A stretch of DNA of 64,000 nt from Struthidea cinerea. Lineage: Eukaryota; Chordata; Aves; Passeriformes; Corcoracidae. The translations under genes and the position numbers were made by a program. Position 1 is the stretch's first letter. Each line of letters starts with the position of its first letter. This document shows, piece by piece, positions 11,212 through 23,445 of the stretch. The DNA is taken from contig VZTI01003267.1 of the NCBI GenBank assembly GCA_013397865.1, forward strand, positions 1,000,158-1,064,157. The letters run 5' to 3'. The notes below the pieces were generated by a model. It searched no databases. It saw only the letters and a program-made list of their open reading frames with translations, and had not been told where the DNA came from.

Positions 11212-14200
11212 CTTGGTGTGTACGTGGTGAGTTCTGATGAGCTTCTGTGAGCAAAGACTCATGTACAACCGCACCACTGTGGGCTCTGTAATCTCTAAGC
11301 CCTATTTTACAATGCAGGTAAGAGCGTGCAACACTAATTTAGAACAAAATACATTACAGAGGTATTGAATCCTCAATCCAAACATCACAAAACAAGAAAG
11401 CTCAGAAAAATAGAGTAACAAACTATGTCAGGATAGAGCAACACAGCTCTGGCTGTCAGTGGTGACACCAGGCAGAAACCGTGGGAGTGGCAGTAAAGAC
11501 ACTTCAGGGTTTGTGATCTCTGGTTAAGTTTCATGGAGTAGCATGCAATGCCTCTGTCTGTTACACCACTGACAGGGGGAAGATAAGGATGCAGACAGTT
11601 GTCAAAGCATGGCACCAGCACTGGCCTGGTGGCTTTTTGCCAGGGTCAAATGCTTGTCAGAGTTAGGAGACCGTCAGCCAGCTGCGTGGGGAGCCACAGG
11701 CAGAGCAATGTCCACTTCCTTCCCTCAGGAATATCATTAAATGGAACTGTGCCTCCAGTTTGAGGCCCAAGCAGCATTGTGTTGTTCTTGCCCTCCCTCT
11801 TAGAGCCGTTTCCCCACCCCAGCGCTGTCCCTGTCACTGGGGGTGCCTGCTCAGGGCCTGGCTGCCCCCACAGCAGGCAGCGCACAGGGACCCCCGGGCA
11901 GGCTCCAACAGGGGGACAGACGTGTGCCAGGAGAGAGCCGAGCAGAGCAGAGACATCCAGCTTGAGCTACAGTACATTCTAGACCACCTGGCAAGCTGCA
12001 AAAGCCCTATCTCTCATCTCCCAGCTAATTAGTTTGAGTGCGGTGCCACAAGGATGCAGCAACACCGACTCCAGTCCGGGGGTTAGCGCAGCTGGCCGGG
12101 CTATCTGACAGCTCAGCACTCTGCAGCAGACACAGGCAGCCACCTTCTAAGGGATGCTGGCCTAATTCTCTCTCCTCACAATTTTTAACTCAGTCAAAGG
12201 AGCACCTTCTTTTCTGGAAGTCTGAAAAAACTACTTTTTTCTGTCTTTTAATTTTAAATGCTGCTGCAAAACAATCAAGAGTTGTACTGCCAAAAGCCTG
12301 TGCTCTGGACAGAGTCAGGTTTTCTCTTCAATATGACAGAATCTACAAAAAAAATCAGGTAACGAGTTTAGTCATACTGGAGCTAAGAAAAAATGCTAGG
12401 CTTTGCAACTGATCAAACTGCTGGACATATAGAGGGTTTGACTGATCCTCAGTATTCCTATCCATGTGTAGATTGATGGGAATGCCTTTGGGCTCACAAA
12501 CACAGATGTGAGACTGCAGCACTCGTTAGCTTCTCTGTCTGTGCAGTCAGTGAGCAGGAACTCTGAGCTCCACCACAGTGCAGTCTTCAAGACTTCTGAA
12601 ACAGTCTCCATGGCTTTTCCCTCCCATGTTTTTTAACATTTTCATTCCTATGTGTAAGTCCTTTCTAAATTTCTTTACGAATTTTGTTGTCCAGAACAGT
12701 TATGAAAGCCATTCCAGTCTCATGTACCCAAGATTGTACAAAGATATAAAGAGGAAACCTGTGTTTATTCTTCTTCCCACGTGTAAACATGTGAGACCAT
12801 CTTTTCAACATGATAGAACTTACTTTTAACCCTGCTCTAATGCAAAAGACTTTGAGTTTCTGTTAGATTACTTCAGCTTCTTCAGGCTGAAAAATCGTCT
12901 TGTGTTGGTTAGGGTTTTTTTTCATTTTGGCTTTCACCTACCATATGCAACATACAGCTTTACCCATCTTCTCTTTCAATGGAGCTCTTTAATCTCCTGT
13001 GGGGACAACTTGCAGTTGCTCTTTATCCCAGCCACCGCAGCATTTCTTCATGAGTGCTCTGTGTTGCCATCCAGTCAAAGGTGCTATTGCCTGTTGTTTT
13101 TATGTTACTTTTGGGCAGGCTACTCTTGCTTATAATTTATGTTTGGGGCCACATAAATTTCTTCATCAACTGCACTTGGTTTTGGAGTTCTGCAGGGTTT
13201 GTCCTGTCGCAGGGCATTCACTTTAGAAGGACTGCTTTTCTGGGCCTGGCTGCAATAACCCTTTTGGTTAGTCCCTGGTGCATTTTATACTGCAGCTTTT
13301 ACACTGCAGGCTGCTGTGTTGGATTAGTGCAGCCTTATTCTTTAGTTCTGAGTCAGCCTCACTAGGCAGAATTTACCAGATTACCCAAATGACCAACCCT
13401 CACAACTTCATTTACTCCAGTTTCTGGAATAATCTCATCACACCCGTCAGCATCCTCTGTCCTTTCCTGAGCTGCTATCCTCAGCTTCTCTGGGATGTTA
13501 TGTTATTTCAGAGCTGTGTCTGTCTGAGTTTCATAGATTCTTACATACTGGAGGCTGATTATTCCAGAGCTTTCTCCAGAACACTGCATTGTTTATAAAC
13601 CCCCTCCATTTGCAGCTCCCGAACCCTTTTTGATTGGGGTTTCCTCATGACGGGCAATACGGTGCTTCTGGGATTCAGGGTCTGTCTTTTTTATCCCCTC
13701 TTTCTACTGCTCAGACAGTGGTGGAATACTTGTGCTCAGATGCAGTTTAAAGTTATATAATCCCAGCTGAATGAGGAAGAGTTATCTTTCGAGTAATAAA
13801 ATATTCATTTGCTCCCACCGACATTTTAAAACACATTAGAGAAGCATTTATACTGATTTCCCCATTTGTTAAAACTTGTGTTTAGAAAACTCACATCTGG
13901 ATCATATTTACTCAGACGGCTTCTTTTAAAACTTGACAGTGATGGCTCACCTGAGTGAAATAAAAATGCTGTGTTTTGAAACTGATTGTGATAATGATAA
14001 TTTGATTTGAAAATATAAAATTATTGTCGGAATACTTCAGATGGCTGGTGATGTTAAATAAAGCACTGCTGCCTTGAAACAGAGGATCTTGTTCTCTGAG
14101 TGTGACAGATCTCTCAGAAAGTTGTTACTTGGCACACTTTGGGAAATATTTAAGAGATAATCTTGGGTGAAACCAGTAATTTTGTTGATAGAAATATCTC

Positions 14201-17200
14201 ATAAAACAGAATAAAATTCATCACTGCTGAGTGGAGTTTTCTAGAAGGAAAGCATTTCTTTCTTAACAAACAACAGAAAAAAAGGCTCAATGAAGTACCT
14301 GATCTAATTTTCTCCTAAAATCCATGGAGACTTTCATTAAGGAAAGTTAGGAAAATGTCGTGGCTCAGTAGGTATTTTCTTGCTTATGCTTGCGTGATGG
14401 AATCAGCATAGTCCACTCTGAGGCAAGTACAGAGAAGTTGATCCTCGGTGTAAGGAAGAAAACTCAAAGGGAAATTCTCAGTGTTGCCAGGTACAAAAGG
14501 AAAGTGTACAAATGTAACTCTGCCACAGAGTGCCCTGGGGAGAACAATTGATACAGGAAGCTGTAAACAAAAAGAGAGCCCACAAAGTTGCTGGAACTTG
14601 TTAGTTTTTCAGATATTCAAGTTGTCGTATGAGGGTAAGGAAGTTTTTGGTTCACAGAATGTTTCCTTTAAGTCCTTCTGTGAGGGAAGAAGTGACAACA
14701 TTAGGGAGGGCTCAGATTCTTGTTTTCCTGGCAGGCTTAAAATGTTAGAAAATAAGAGTAAGCTGACTACTTCTGCCAGGAAGAAAAAGATAAATATCAA
14801 AACTGAGTCAGAAAGGATCCTATATGCCACATCCAAAGCCATGTTCCAAAGTCTGAACTGAAGATAACAGCAAGAGCCAGCTGCACAATTGCAACCTCGC
14901 TAAGATTTGCTCACAACGTGCTAGAACTCAGCTCTTAGCTTTCTGGCATCTGAAAGCCCATTTTCTTATTAAGAGCTGCAGACATAATTTCATAACTTGA
15001 AGGATGAGAGCACATGACTTTTAGGTTCCCAAGACACATAAAGTGAAATCAGGCTCAGAATCAACAGTTTCCTCCACAGATCCCTTTCTGCTGTGCCATG
15101 GCCCTGGCTGATACAAACAAGGCCACAGTCACAGATGTGTGTGTGTGTGTTTGTGTTTATGTACAGTCCCACTTGCCATCTCTTCTCATTATATAGTGAA
15201 TAGTGAACACTCATTAGGAAACAAGTGAAAAAGCATGAAATTCCTTCTCAGAGTGTGCTGTTGTGCACACATTGCAGGAATGGGCCTCAAGGCTGAGACA
15301 GGGTAGCAGGTTGAGGAGAGTGTACTTCATTCCAATGGCCAGCACATATAAGCTTGCAAGAATTTATCCTTGCTGTAATGTGTTTGATTTCTTGGACTCA
15401 ACAACGTGAGGTTAATATTTCAGTTTTACTGGTGGTGAAGCCAAGGTACAGGAAAATTTAACAGCTGAAGGCTAAGCAGCCTGGGAAGAATAAGATTCAG
15501 ATGCTAAGCCCACAGCTGCTGCTCTTCTTTCTAAGCCAAAATGAATCTGACTCTGTCCTGCATACATATAAAAATATTATAGCATTAGGTTTATCTAAAG
15601 ACTTCAGCAAATGTAGCCATGACTCCTGAAAAGCTGAAAACATGGAAACGCTGCAGCTGAAAGTCCTACACCTTGGAGAGAAGATGCATGTAGAAGAAAG
15701 AAATATGTATAGCATACTTATTCAAGAATTTTGGTGGTTTAAGGTCTCTTTTGTAGAGATAGTGGGGCATCTGAGTTGCTTCTGCTCTGTGGGATCAAAA
15801 CTGACCTTGTGTGTCCTGTCACACAAGGTGAGAGGCCATGTATTTTTTTTTGCCCCAGTCTGAAAGATGACTCTTTTTGAAAATATTTACTGTGTCCCAG
15901 CAAACAGTGACAGTGCTGGGCAGGTTTTGTCCAGAGAGCAGCAAAGTAGCTGGAATGTTAGTTTTCTTTCATTCATTTATTATGGACAAGAAGTTGTATA
16001 CTTAATAAAGCCATCCACATAAGGGAATATCACGTCACATTTGTGATGAGCTACTCACAAGCAGAGCAAAGTGTATGTGTGGGGTTGTTACTGATGAAAA
16101 ACCCAATGTCAATGACAATAAATGGTGCTCTGTACTATGTACTGATTCTAGAAAATAGAGTCCAGTGAAATGGATACATGAATATTTGTATGAGTCATGT
16201 TCAACTAAGGTTATGCTTCTCAGGGAAATGATGAAGCTCATTCTTAGAAAGGAGGAAATGAATGTTTTTCAATTCACAAAGCTGACTCAGGAAATGGCTA
16301 TGCATATCATAAAGCATGTTCATACAACTCTTAACATGGTTTACAGGCCTCAGCTCCTTCTTTCCCACTGCCTTCAAGCCACCTCATTAGCCTAGCAGCA
16401 GTTAACAGCAAGAAACTGCTCCTGGCAGCATGAACCACAGTGCCCTGACCTAGAGAAAGGTGTACATTTTGCACAATGTGATCTCTCAAGGCAAGGAGCT
16501 GGAGGAGCAACTCCAGCTGAGGTTTGCTCATCAACGCTTTCTGTCCGTGCGTGGCAGAGACGCACAGACCCCGTGTTTGCTGTAACTTAACCCTCTAAGT
16601 CATTGATCCGCCTCTGTCCGTGTGGGTTCTGTGTGTGAGCTTCGGGTTTGCTTCACACCTGGCCTCTCTTTGCCACGGGGAAGGGATTACAGCTCTGTAC
16701 CTGCCGGTTCGGAGAGCGAGTGCAAGGGCAGCGGCACAGTCAGACTTCTGTCATTTCACTCTCACCTCTACTCCCTTTCTCCCTACTCTCTCCCTCTGCA
16801 CAATGTCTACTTGCTAGATTAGAGGTGTGTGGCTGCCATTTAACTCTCATGACGTCTTTGTGTGTCCCTGCTGCAGCTCAGAGGGCAGGGAGGACACAAG
16901 AACAGGGAAAACTGTCAGGTTAATAGAACAGAAATCACATTCAGAGAAACCATGACAGTGGACAAACTCCAGCCTGGAACACAGGAGCAGTCATGCCAGG
17001 GGATATTCCGGAATAATAGTCTTAGGAGTAGTTTAGAGGCAAACCTGGAAAGCAGCATAGTGAGGAAGGGGCATCAGCATTTCAGTCGTAGAAGTGGTGT
17101 CTGCCATCTTACTTTTTCATGAAGAGAAAGCTGTTGAAGCATTTCTGAAAGGTTAATACAAGTACTGATATGGAGGATACTGCCATACATTGCATGCTAA

Positions 17201-17679
17201 AGACATTCCTGTTAAAAACAATCTAATCTGTATCCCTCATCTCTAACGAAGTTTTCTAAAAAAATACTTCTTAGTTAATTATATCTGTAATTCTACAGAT
17301 AAGGCTATGTGAGGAGTGGAAATGTTTCAACAGAGTTGTACTTTCTATTTGATTTTTCTTTTCAAACAAAGAATTCTAAAAATATTCCAAAAATATTCTA
17401 AAAATATCTGCTCCAACATCAAAGCCACCACTGAATATTAATACTGGAGCATGGATTTTCACAATTCTGTGTGCACTGATTTCCTGATGGGTTAGAATTC
17501 TGAAAGATGAAAGAGATTTGGTGTGTTGATTTAAGGAGATGTCCTTTGTGTTTGTAAGAAGCATACAGTTTTTCTTGCACCATAACTTTGTCTGGGACTT
17601 TGCTGGGAATGCTTTTACAATTCTACTATGTTTAGGTGATTTAGTGTTTTGAATTATTGCAGGCAGAAAAATTTAGAGC

Positions 17680-17751
17680 AAAAGTCCAGCGGTTGAACTT
17701 GATGATCTTGATACAACTCGGGATATACTATGGTGATTCTATGATTCTCTG
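17680..17751 (+). mobile_element. CR1 3' tail fragment
   Basis: 'Ggttgaacttgatgatcttga' followed by 'gtgattctatgattctctg' is the terminal segment of a CR1 LINE, including the degenerate ATTCTATG octamer tail. Everything 5' of about 17,680 is lost. Confidence 0.8.
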
Positions 17752-18359
17752 AAAAGTGATTGGTTTGAAAAGTGGCTAATGGAGCAGATCCTAGTGAACA
17801 GAAGTTAAATTACTCCTAATGTCAGGTCACACAGGAAAAAAATTCAGTCCTAGATCCACAGGGAACAAATATTCTTGAGCATTCTCTCTGTACAGCTTTA
17901 TTCACCAGCAGTGTCATGTTAAGGTAAGAAGAGCAGCTCTTGAGCCTGGATTTCTCTCAGGAAACAACATTTCATACAGTTTTTTCTAGAATTTCTCACA
18001 TTGCGACCTTCAAGTTTCAACTTTCTTTTCTTTATTAGCCAGGGTTAGCACAGACTGGAGTCTCTGTTGCTTTTGTTCAATGCATTTGTGTGCTAAAGGT
18101 AAAGGGCACACTAAATGCCAGCTTTGTATAATTTACAACTCTGATCTTGTGCTGCCTGAAAACAAATCGGCTCTTTATGTGTGGCAACACTGACAACCAC
18201 AAGGAATTCTACATCCTGATCTTCATCAGGAGCAATTGAGTGTTCCATTTTACGTAGGAATGGAACAGCTGGTATAAACAGAGGCTTAAACTCAAGGAGA
18301 GGAAGCAAAGGAAGAAAGAACGGTGTGCCACAACAGGGCTTAGTCTAATGTGAGCCTGT

Positions 18360-18411
18360 AAGGAAAGGAACCAGATGACTCCTGCAAGGAAAGGAACCAG
18401 ATGACCCCTGC
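18360..18411. repeat. 26-bp perfect-length tandem duplication
   Basis: Two adjacent 26-bp copies (18,360-18,385 and 18,386-18,411) beginning AAGGAAAGGAACC differ at one base (ACTCC versus ACCCC). Confidence 0.9.
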
Positions 18412-21142
18412 ATTATTGTCTCTACAGGGCAGAGAGGACAGAAAAAAAGTTTTGGATGGACATTAAGTAACTACAAAAAGTAGGCAAAGCTACTCATACT
18501 CTAAGAGTCAATTTAGATTTCAGACTTACCAGCAGGACAGTTCTGGCTTCTTTTGTCAAAAAAAGACTTTGACAAAAGTCGTCTTTTGTTTCATTGTTAA
18601 CCAAAATGCTCCTCTGTGTGTCACAGCTGCATGTGGCAGAGGAATTAGGAAGCAAATGGCAGGACCAAGACAGCCTCTTACTGATGAATGACACCTGGAA
18701 AGGAATGTGCAAGAGTAAGGTGACTTGCTTGTTGAAAATAGAAAAGAATCCAGAAGAATTCACATAATTTATAAACTATGTAAAAACTTGGCTCCTGCTC
18801 AAAGACAATGGACATGGTCAGAAATATCTGAGACACATGAATCACCTCTACTTTCTGGCATAATACTTGCGCCATGTGAAGGGGAATGTTGAGTAGAAAT
18901 ATGCACAAACCACACGGGGAGCAGGGGAGTTTGTTCTTAGAATAAAATGTTGAGCTTCACTGCTAAGTCCCTTTGCCTTTTTTTCCCAGTTCATGATGAT
19001 CACCCATTTGGAATGATGTTATTTAACCATAAAGGTATTATTTGAAATCTGCTCATTACATGCTTTAAAATCTTCTAGAATTTGCACCTTTTTATTAAGT
19101 ATTTTGTGGCTCCAGTGCTAATTTTCCTAGAATTAAAATCCCTCCCTTAAGCCATCTGGGGGACATCAGTTATCTGAAACTACCATATGGCATACTCATA
19201 CACATTCTAGCAAGTTTTTTTCCTTGCTCTTTTGAAAATGTTGACAATTTTGACTTTGAGAGAAATATTTAGCTATTATTCATTAATTATGAGAGTTGTA
19301 ATAAAAAGAGAACGGAACTGTTTAATCTCAACGGGAGAGCACCATCTAGAGGCAAATAACATAAACTGTAGCAGGCTCGGAGCCCCCACGATTGCATCAA
19401 TGCCTTAAAAGTGGGAATGCTTGGAGCAAATAATCTCGGACTTCTCTGTATTTCACATGCAGTGAAACCATTTGTTTCCATTTTGATCATTTTCGAGGTT
19501 TTGCTTTATGTGGTTAACATCTGATAGAGGATGATTGGAGTTGCTGTGTATTGCATGGCTTGACAGCTCTTTTGCATAGGCAAGCCATCTGTAATCCCCC
19601 ATAAATCGTGGAGTGCCTTACTTAAAACAGCAATGAATTAAAGCTAAGCTCCCTGTGATCAGAACTTCGTATTTAGGGAAATGGGACATATTTATGACTC
19701 CTTAGAGGACTTTGATTTTTCACTGCAAGACGTCTTGGGTAACACGCACCTTGTGTAAAGAATCGCAAGATGATACTGTGAGTGGAAAGTTGTCTCTGTG
19801 CACTCCTGGTTTATGGATAGGCATGAGCCTGCTGTCTTAACCACTGTCAGAGCCATAAGATTTTGAAGTAATTCCAAATATGCACACCTGTCATGAAAAG
19901 ACAAATTAGACAGGAGCAATAATACTGACTATGTGGTTTCTGAGTGCATCAGAACGATGACTGGACTCCTAAATTTCTGTGGACTGTGTAATACCACAAA
20001 GTATAACTGCATCTCTGTCATGGAAAATTCACATTTGAGTTCAGTTCTGCATCCTAGACCGAGGATGTTTTCTGGCCTAGGATATTTTCACAAAGATACT
20101 CTTCTTTGGGTGTGGAGGAAATGTGTCAAGCTTAGATACCACAAAAAAAAAAAAAAGAAAAAAATCATCATAAAATAGTTGGGACTTAAAAATACATATT
20201 TTGCTCAACTACATACCAATCCCTTAGATAATTATGTTTTCTTTCAGAATTCTAGGATCTTTCAGAGTTATGTTCCATATACTTCTAATAAACAGTCCCA
20301 AATTAACAAACACTCTCAAACAATTACAATGCTGTTTGAGATTTGCAATTAGCCAATTACCTACCCCTATCCAGCCCAGAGAAAGGGTCGTTTCAGCTTG
20401 CTAGGTCCATCCACACCAGCTATATATGACTGGCTCAAGCCATACTGGCATCAGGAAGAACATCTGCAGAGAGCTTGTTTTTTGGCTGCTGGGCCATGGT
20501 GAAGCTCATGCCACCAGGCCCTCATCATGCTTGTTTTATTAAGTAGCTGGATTATTTAATTAATCTTTAATTGCTTTTGCAGCTTCACCTACCTGTGCAG
20601 ATACACCTTAGATAGACATTTTATGGCATTACAGTCTGCTTAATAAATTCAGTGTATTCCCACTGATACCACAGCGATTCTCAGTGGTTATAAGGATTCC
20701 TCTAAACCAGGGGGATGTATTATCGAGCCTCTTGCTTCCATTCCCTGGGATATCAGTATCTCCTTTTCTGCCATTACAAAGTAATGTAGTAATCCTAAGG
20801 TAGATAAGGTCTTAATTTTATTATTAAAATACTTCTTACGCTTTGTACTTCTAGTGCTTCCTTAAGTGTTTGCTAAGAAGGATAAGATCTAAGTGGTCAT
20901 GGATTTCTTTTTCTTTTAGGTTTTATGCCTGGAAATCGTGTGACCAGCACACAGCACCTGCAGAGGATTGAATATCTAGCTCAATATGTGGCTCAACTGG
21001 ACTTAGCTTCCTGTACTAGGAACAAATGTCACCTGACAAAATGTCACACAATGCACTTGTGCCCACTCGTTTTAATTCTAGCAGAGAACAAAATTACCTT
21101 TGAATGTTGAAAGAGATTTAAGCCTTCTCTGGGATGGCAGCT

Positions 21143-21199
21143 GAAGGATAATTCCAGGTTTGAAAGATAATTTCAGGTTTGAAGGATAATTTCAGGTCT
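21143..21199. repeat. Three tandem 19-bp units
   Basis: Units at 21,143-21,161, 21,162-21,180 and 21,181-21,199 read GAAGGATAATTTCAGGTTT with one or two substitutions each. The array lies just upstream of a CR1 copy. Confidence 0.9.
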
Positions 21200-21230
21200 A
21201 ATGATATCAGAAGATAACAGAAACCAAGGA

Positions 21231-21557
21231 CTTCCAGTACCTGAGGGGAGCCTGCAACACAGATGGGAAGGGACTACTTCAAGAGTATGTAGTGACTGAA
21301 AAGGGGGAATGGCTTCAAATGGAAAGAGAGTAGGGTTAGATTAGATGTTATAAAGAAATTCTTTACTGTGAGGGTGATGAGGCCCTGGCACAGGTTGCCC
21401 AGAGAAACTGTGGGTGCCCCATCCCTGGAAATGTCCAAGGCCAGGTTGGATGGGGCTCTGAGCAACCTGGGATAGTGGAAGGTGTCCCTGCCCATGGCAG
21501 AGGGGATGGAACTGGATGATCTTTAAGGTCCTTTCCAACCCAAACCACTCTATGATA
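21231..21557 (+). mobile_element. CR1 LINE 3' end
   Basis: This copy runs from 'cttccagtacctgaggggagcc' through 'gaatggcttcaaatggaaag', 'gccctggcacaggttgccca' and 'ggttggatggggctctgagc' to 'ggtcctttccaacccaaacc' and ends 'ctctatgatag'. These are the ordered hallmarks of the CR1 3' region in sense orientation. It is heavily 5' truncated, as is usual for CR1, and only moderately diverged. Confidence 0.95.
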
Positions 21558-21624
21558 GTCTAAAGATCGAATTATATCCTTGAGGATATATGTGAATCCC
21601 CGCAGGGAGATCAATGTCAAAGTT

Positions 21625-22025
21625 TGTCATGGTTTAACGCCAGCCAGCAGCCCAGCCCCACACAGCCCCTTGCTCACTCCCCTACCAGCAGGATCAGGGG
21701 GAAAAATCAGAAGGGTAAAAGCTACAAAACTCATGGGTTGAGATGAAGGCCGTTTAACAGGGAAAGCAAAAGCCACACACACAACCAAAGCAAAACAAGG
21801 TCACCTGTCCTGGCCGTGTCTCCTCCCACCATCCCCGGCACCCCCAGTCTCCTCACCAGTGGGCCGTAGGAAAAGCAGAGAAGGCCTTGGCTCTGTGCAA
21901 GCCCTGCTCAGCAATAACAGAACCCTCTCTGTATTACCAACCCTGTGCTCAGCACAAACCCAAAACACAGCCCCAAACCAGCCGCTGTGAAGAAAATTAA
22001 CTGTACCCCAGCTGAAACCAGCACA
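21625..22025 (-). mobile_element. Solo LTR of avian endogenous retrovirus, internally deleted
   Basis: On the minus strand the element begins TGTGCTGGTTTCAGCTGG and ends CTGGCGTTAAACCATGACA. The + strand words 'catggtttaacgccagccag', 'actcatgggttgaga', 'cctgtcctggccgtgtc' and 'tgctcagcaataac' match an abundant avian LTR that I recall as considerably longer. The step from 'aaaacaaggtcac' straight to 'ctgtcctggccg' suggests that the middle is deleted. Flanks are AAGTT and AAGAT, a possible 5-bp target duplication with one mismatch. It lies 67 bp after the end of the preceding CR1. Confidence 0.85.
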
Positions 22026-22203
22026 AAGATATGCATCTAAAATTTTATTCTCATTAGAAAACAAGAAACTGTCAGGGTATTTGGTTTCTGCCTTGAGTTT
22101 TAGGGGTGGGAATTTTATACTGGAGAAACTAAGAAGAAAGTGGGAAAATTAACATAGATCAGTGGCTCTCAAGTCTTCTACATTGGATCAAATTATATAG
22201 CTC

Positions 22204-22240
22204 AGTCCTAAGACTATATAGTCCTATATAGTCCTAAGAC
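22204..22240. repeat. AGTCCTA-TATAT micro-duplication
   Basis: AGTCCTAAGAC, then TATAT, AGTCCTATAT and AGTCCTAAGAC again: a local duplication with a dyad-like TATA core. Confidence 0.75.
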
Positions 22241-22859
22241 AGTGGAGGAAAAACATTTTCAAAAGCTTGTTACTTGCTTGCCTTAAAAGTATTAAAAGTT
22301 CTATTTTCATGAAAACCATGTGACAGTTCTGAATTAGGAACAGTTTGGCACAATCTGTTTTCAGACTGGCAGATCTTTGGAGATAGCTGATTTCTGAGGT
22401 AGAGACTGCATCAGAATACTGATGTAAGTGCTATTGTGTAAGTAAGATACCGTGTGAATTACTATCACTACATCTTCTTGCTACTTACATCTGATTTTTC
22501 GCAAACACTTGCAAATTTTTTTTTCATACAGGCCCAATTTCTGTTGATTTTTTTCTGTCTAGGAATCTGTCAGTTTTTGCTCTCCAGCTGATTAGAAATG
22601 CTCATATGCCTAATTCATGCAGGTCAGTATTTGAGGTAGTGACACCTAGCTGGGAGGAGAAGTCAACAGGAAGGTGGTAACATCCTAAAGCATTCTTTCT
22701 AAATCTGTAGGATTTCACCTGTCAACACTTCAGTTGAACACAGAAATTAGCTGCAACACAGTCCAGACTGAGATTTGTGCAACCACAGTTCATTGACTCC
22801 ATTGGGATTACTGCAGGCTTAACTTGGCCCAGTTTCTCTTTGTTATCACATAGTGACTA

Positions 22860-23445
22860 TGGAAAGGTTCTGTCACACCTGGGCTGCACCAAAAGCAGTG
22901 TGGGCAGCAGGATGAGTGAGGTGATCCCGCTCTGGTGACAGCCCTCCTGCAGTGCTGGATCCAGCCCAGGGGTCCCCGGCACTGGAAGGACATGGAGCTG
23001 TTGGAGCCAGTCCAGATCAGGCCACTAAGATGATCAGAGGGATGCGGCATCTCTTCTAGGAGGAAAGGTTAGAGAATTGGGGTTGTTCAGCCTGGAGAAG
23101 AGAAGGCTTTGGGGTGACTGCCAGTACCTGAAGGGAGCCTGCAAGAAAGAGGGAGAGAGACTATTTACGGGACATGGGGGAATGGCTTCAAACTGAAAAA
23201 GGGCAGGTTTAGATCGGGTATTAGGAAGAAATTCCTTACTGTGGAGGTGGTGAGGCCCTGGCACAGCTAGCCCAGAGAAGCTGGTGCTGCCACATCCCTG
23301 GAAGTGTTCAGGGCCAGGTTGGATGGGGCACTGAGCAACCTGATCTAGTGGAAAGTGTCACTGTCCATGGCTCAGCTCTTGGATTAGACACCTTTAAAAG
23401 TCCCTTCCAACCCAATCCATACTATGATTCTATAATTCTATATTT
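22860..23445 (+). mobile_element. CR1 LINE 3' end, about 590 bp
   Basis: The copy carries the ordered CR1 landmarks 'cacacctgggctgca', 'gtgctggatccagcccagg', 'aaggacatggagctgttgga', 'ttgttcagcctggagaagag', 'ggaatggcttcaaactgaaa' and 'cccttccaacccaatcc', and ends in the ATTCTATA tail. A short internal deletion occurs near 23,115-23,125. This is the longest CR1 in the window. Confidence 0.95.

Larger units (their letters stand above)
11217..21142. other. Non-coding region, no gene recognised
   Basis: No exon with supporting homology is visible. A GC-richer block lies at about 11,760-12,130 and another at about 16,600-16,800; neither has a coding frame I recognise. A short TG-rich microsatellite is at 15,136-15,158 and an A-rich run at 20,141-20,165. 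Other small repeats are listed separately. Confidence 0.5.

Noticed and set aside
10681..11277. Several overlapping frames on both strands
   Set aside because: They lie within or across the edge of the solo LTR at 10,601-11,211; none resembles a protein.
14481..14861. 126-codon + strand open frame
   Set aside because: No recognisable domain, no splice context or conserved feature; this length is expected by chance in 64 kb read in six frames.
19336..19356. CTCF-like word CACCATCTAGAGGCA
   Set aside because: Several core positions disagree with the CTCF consensus.
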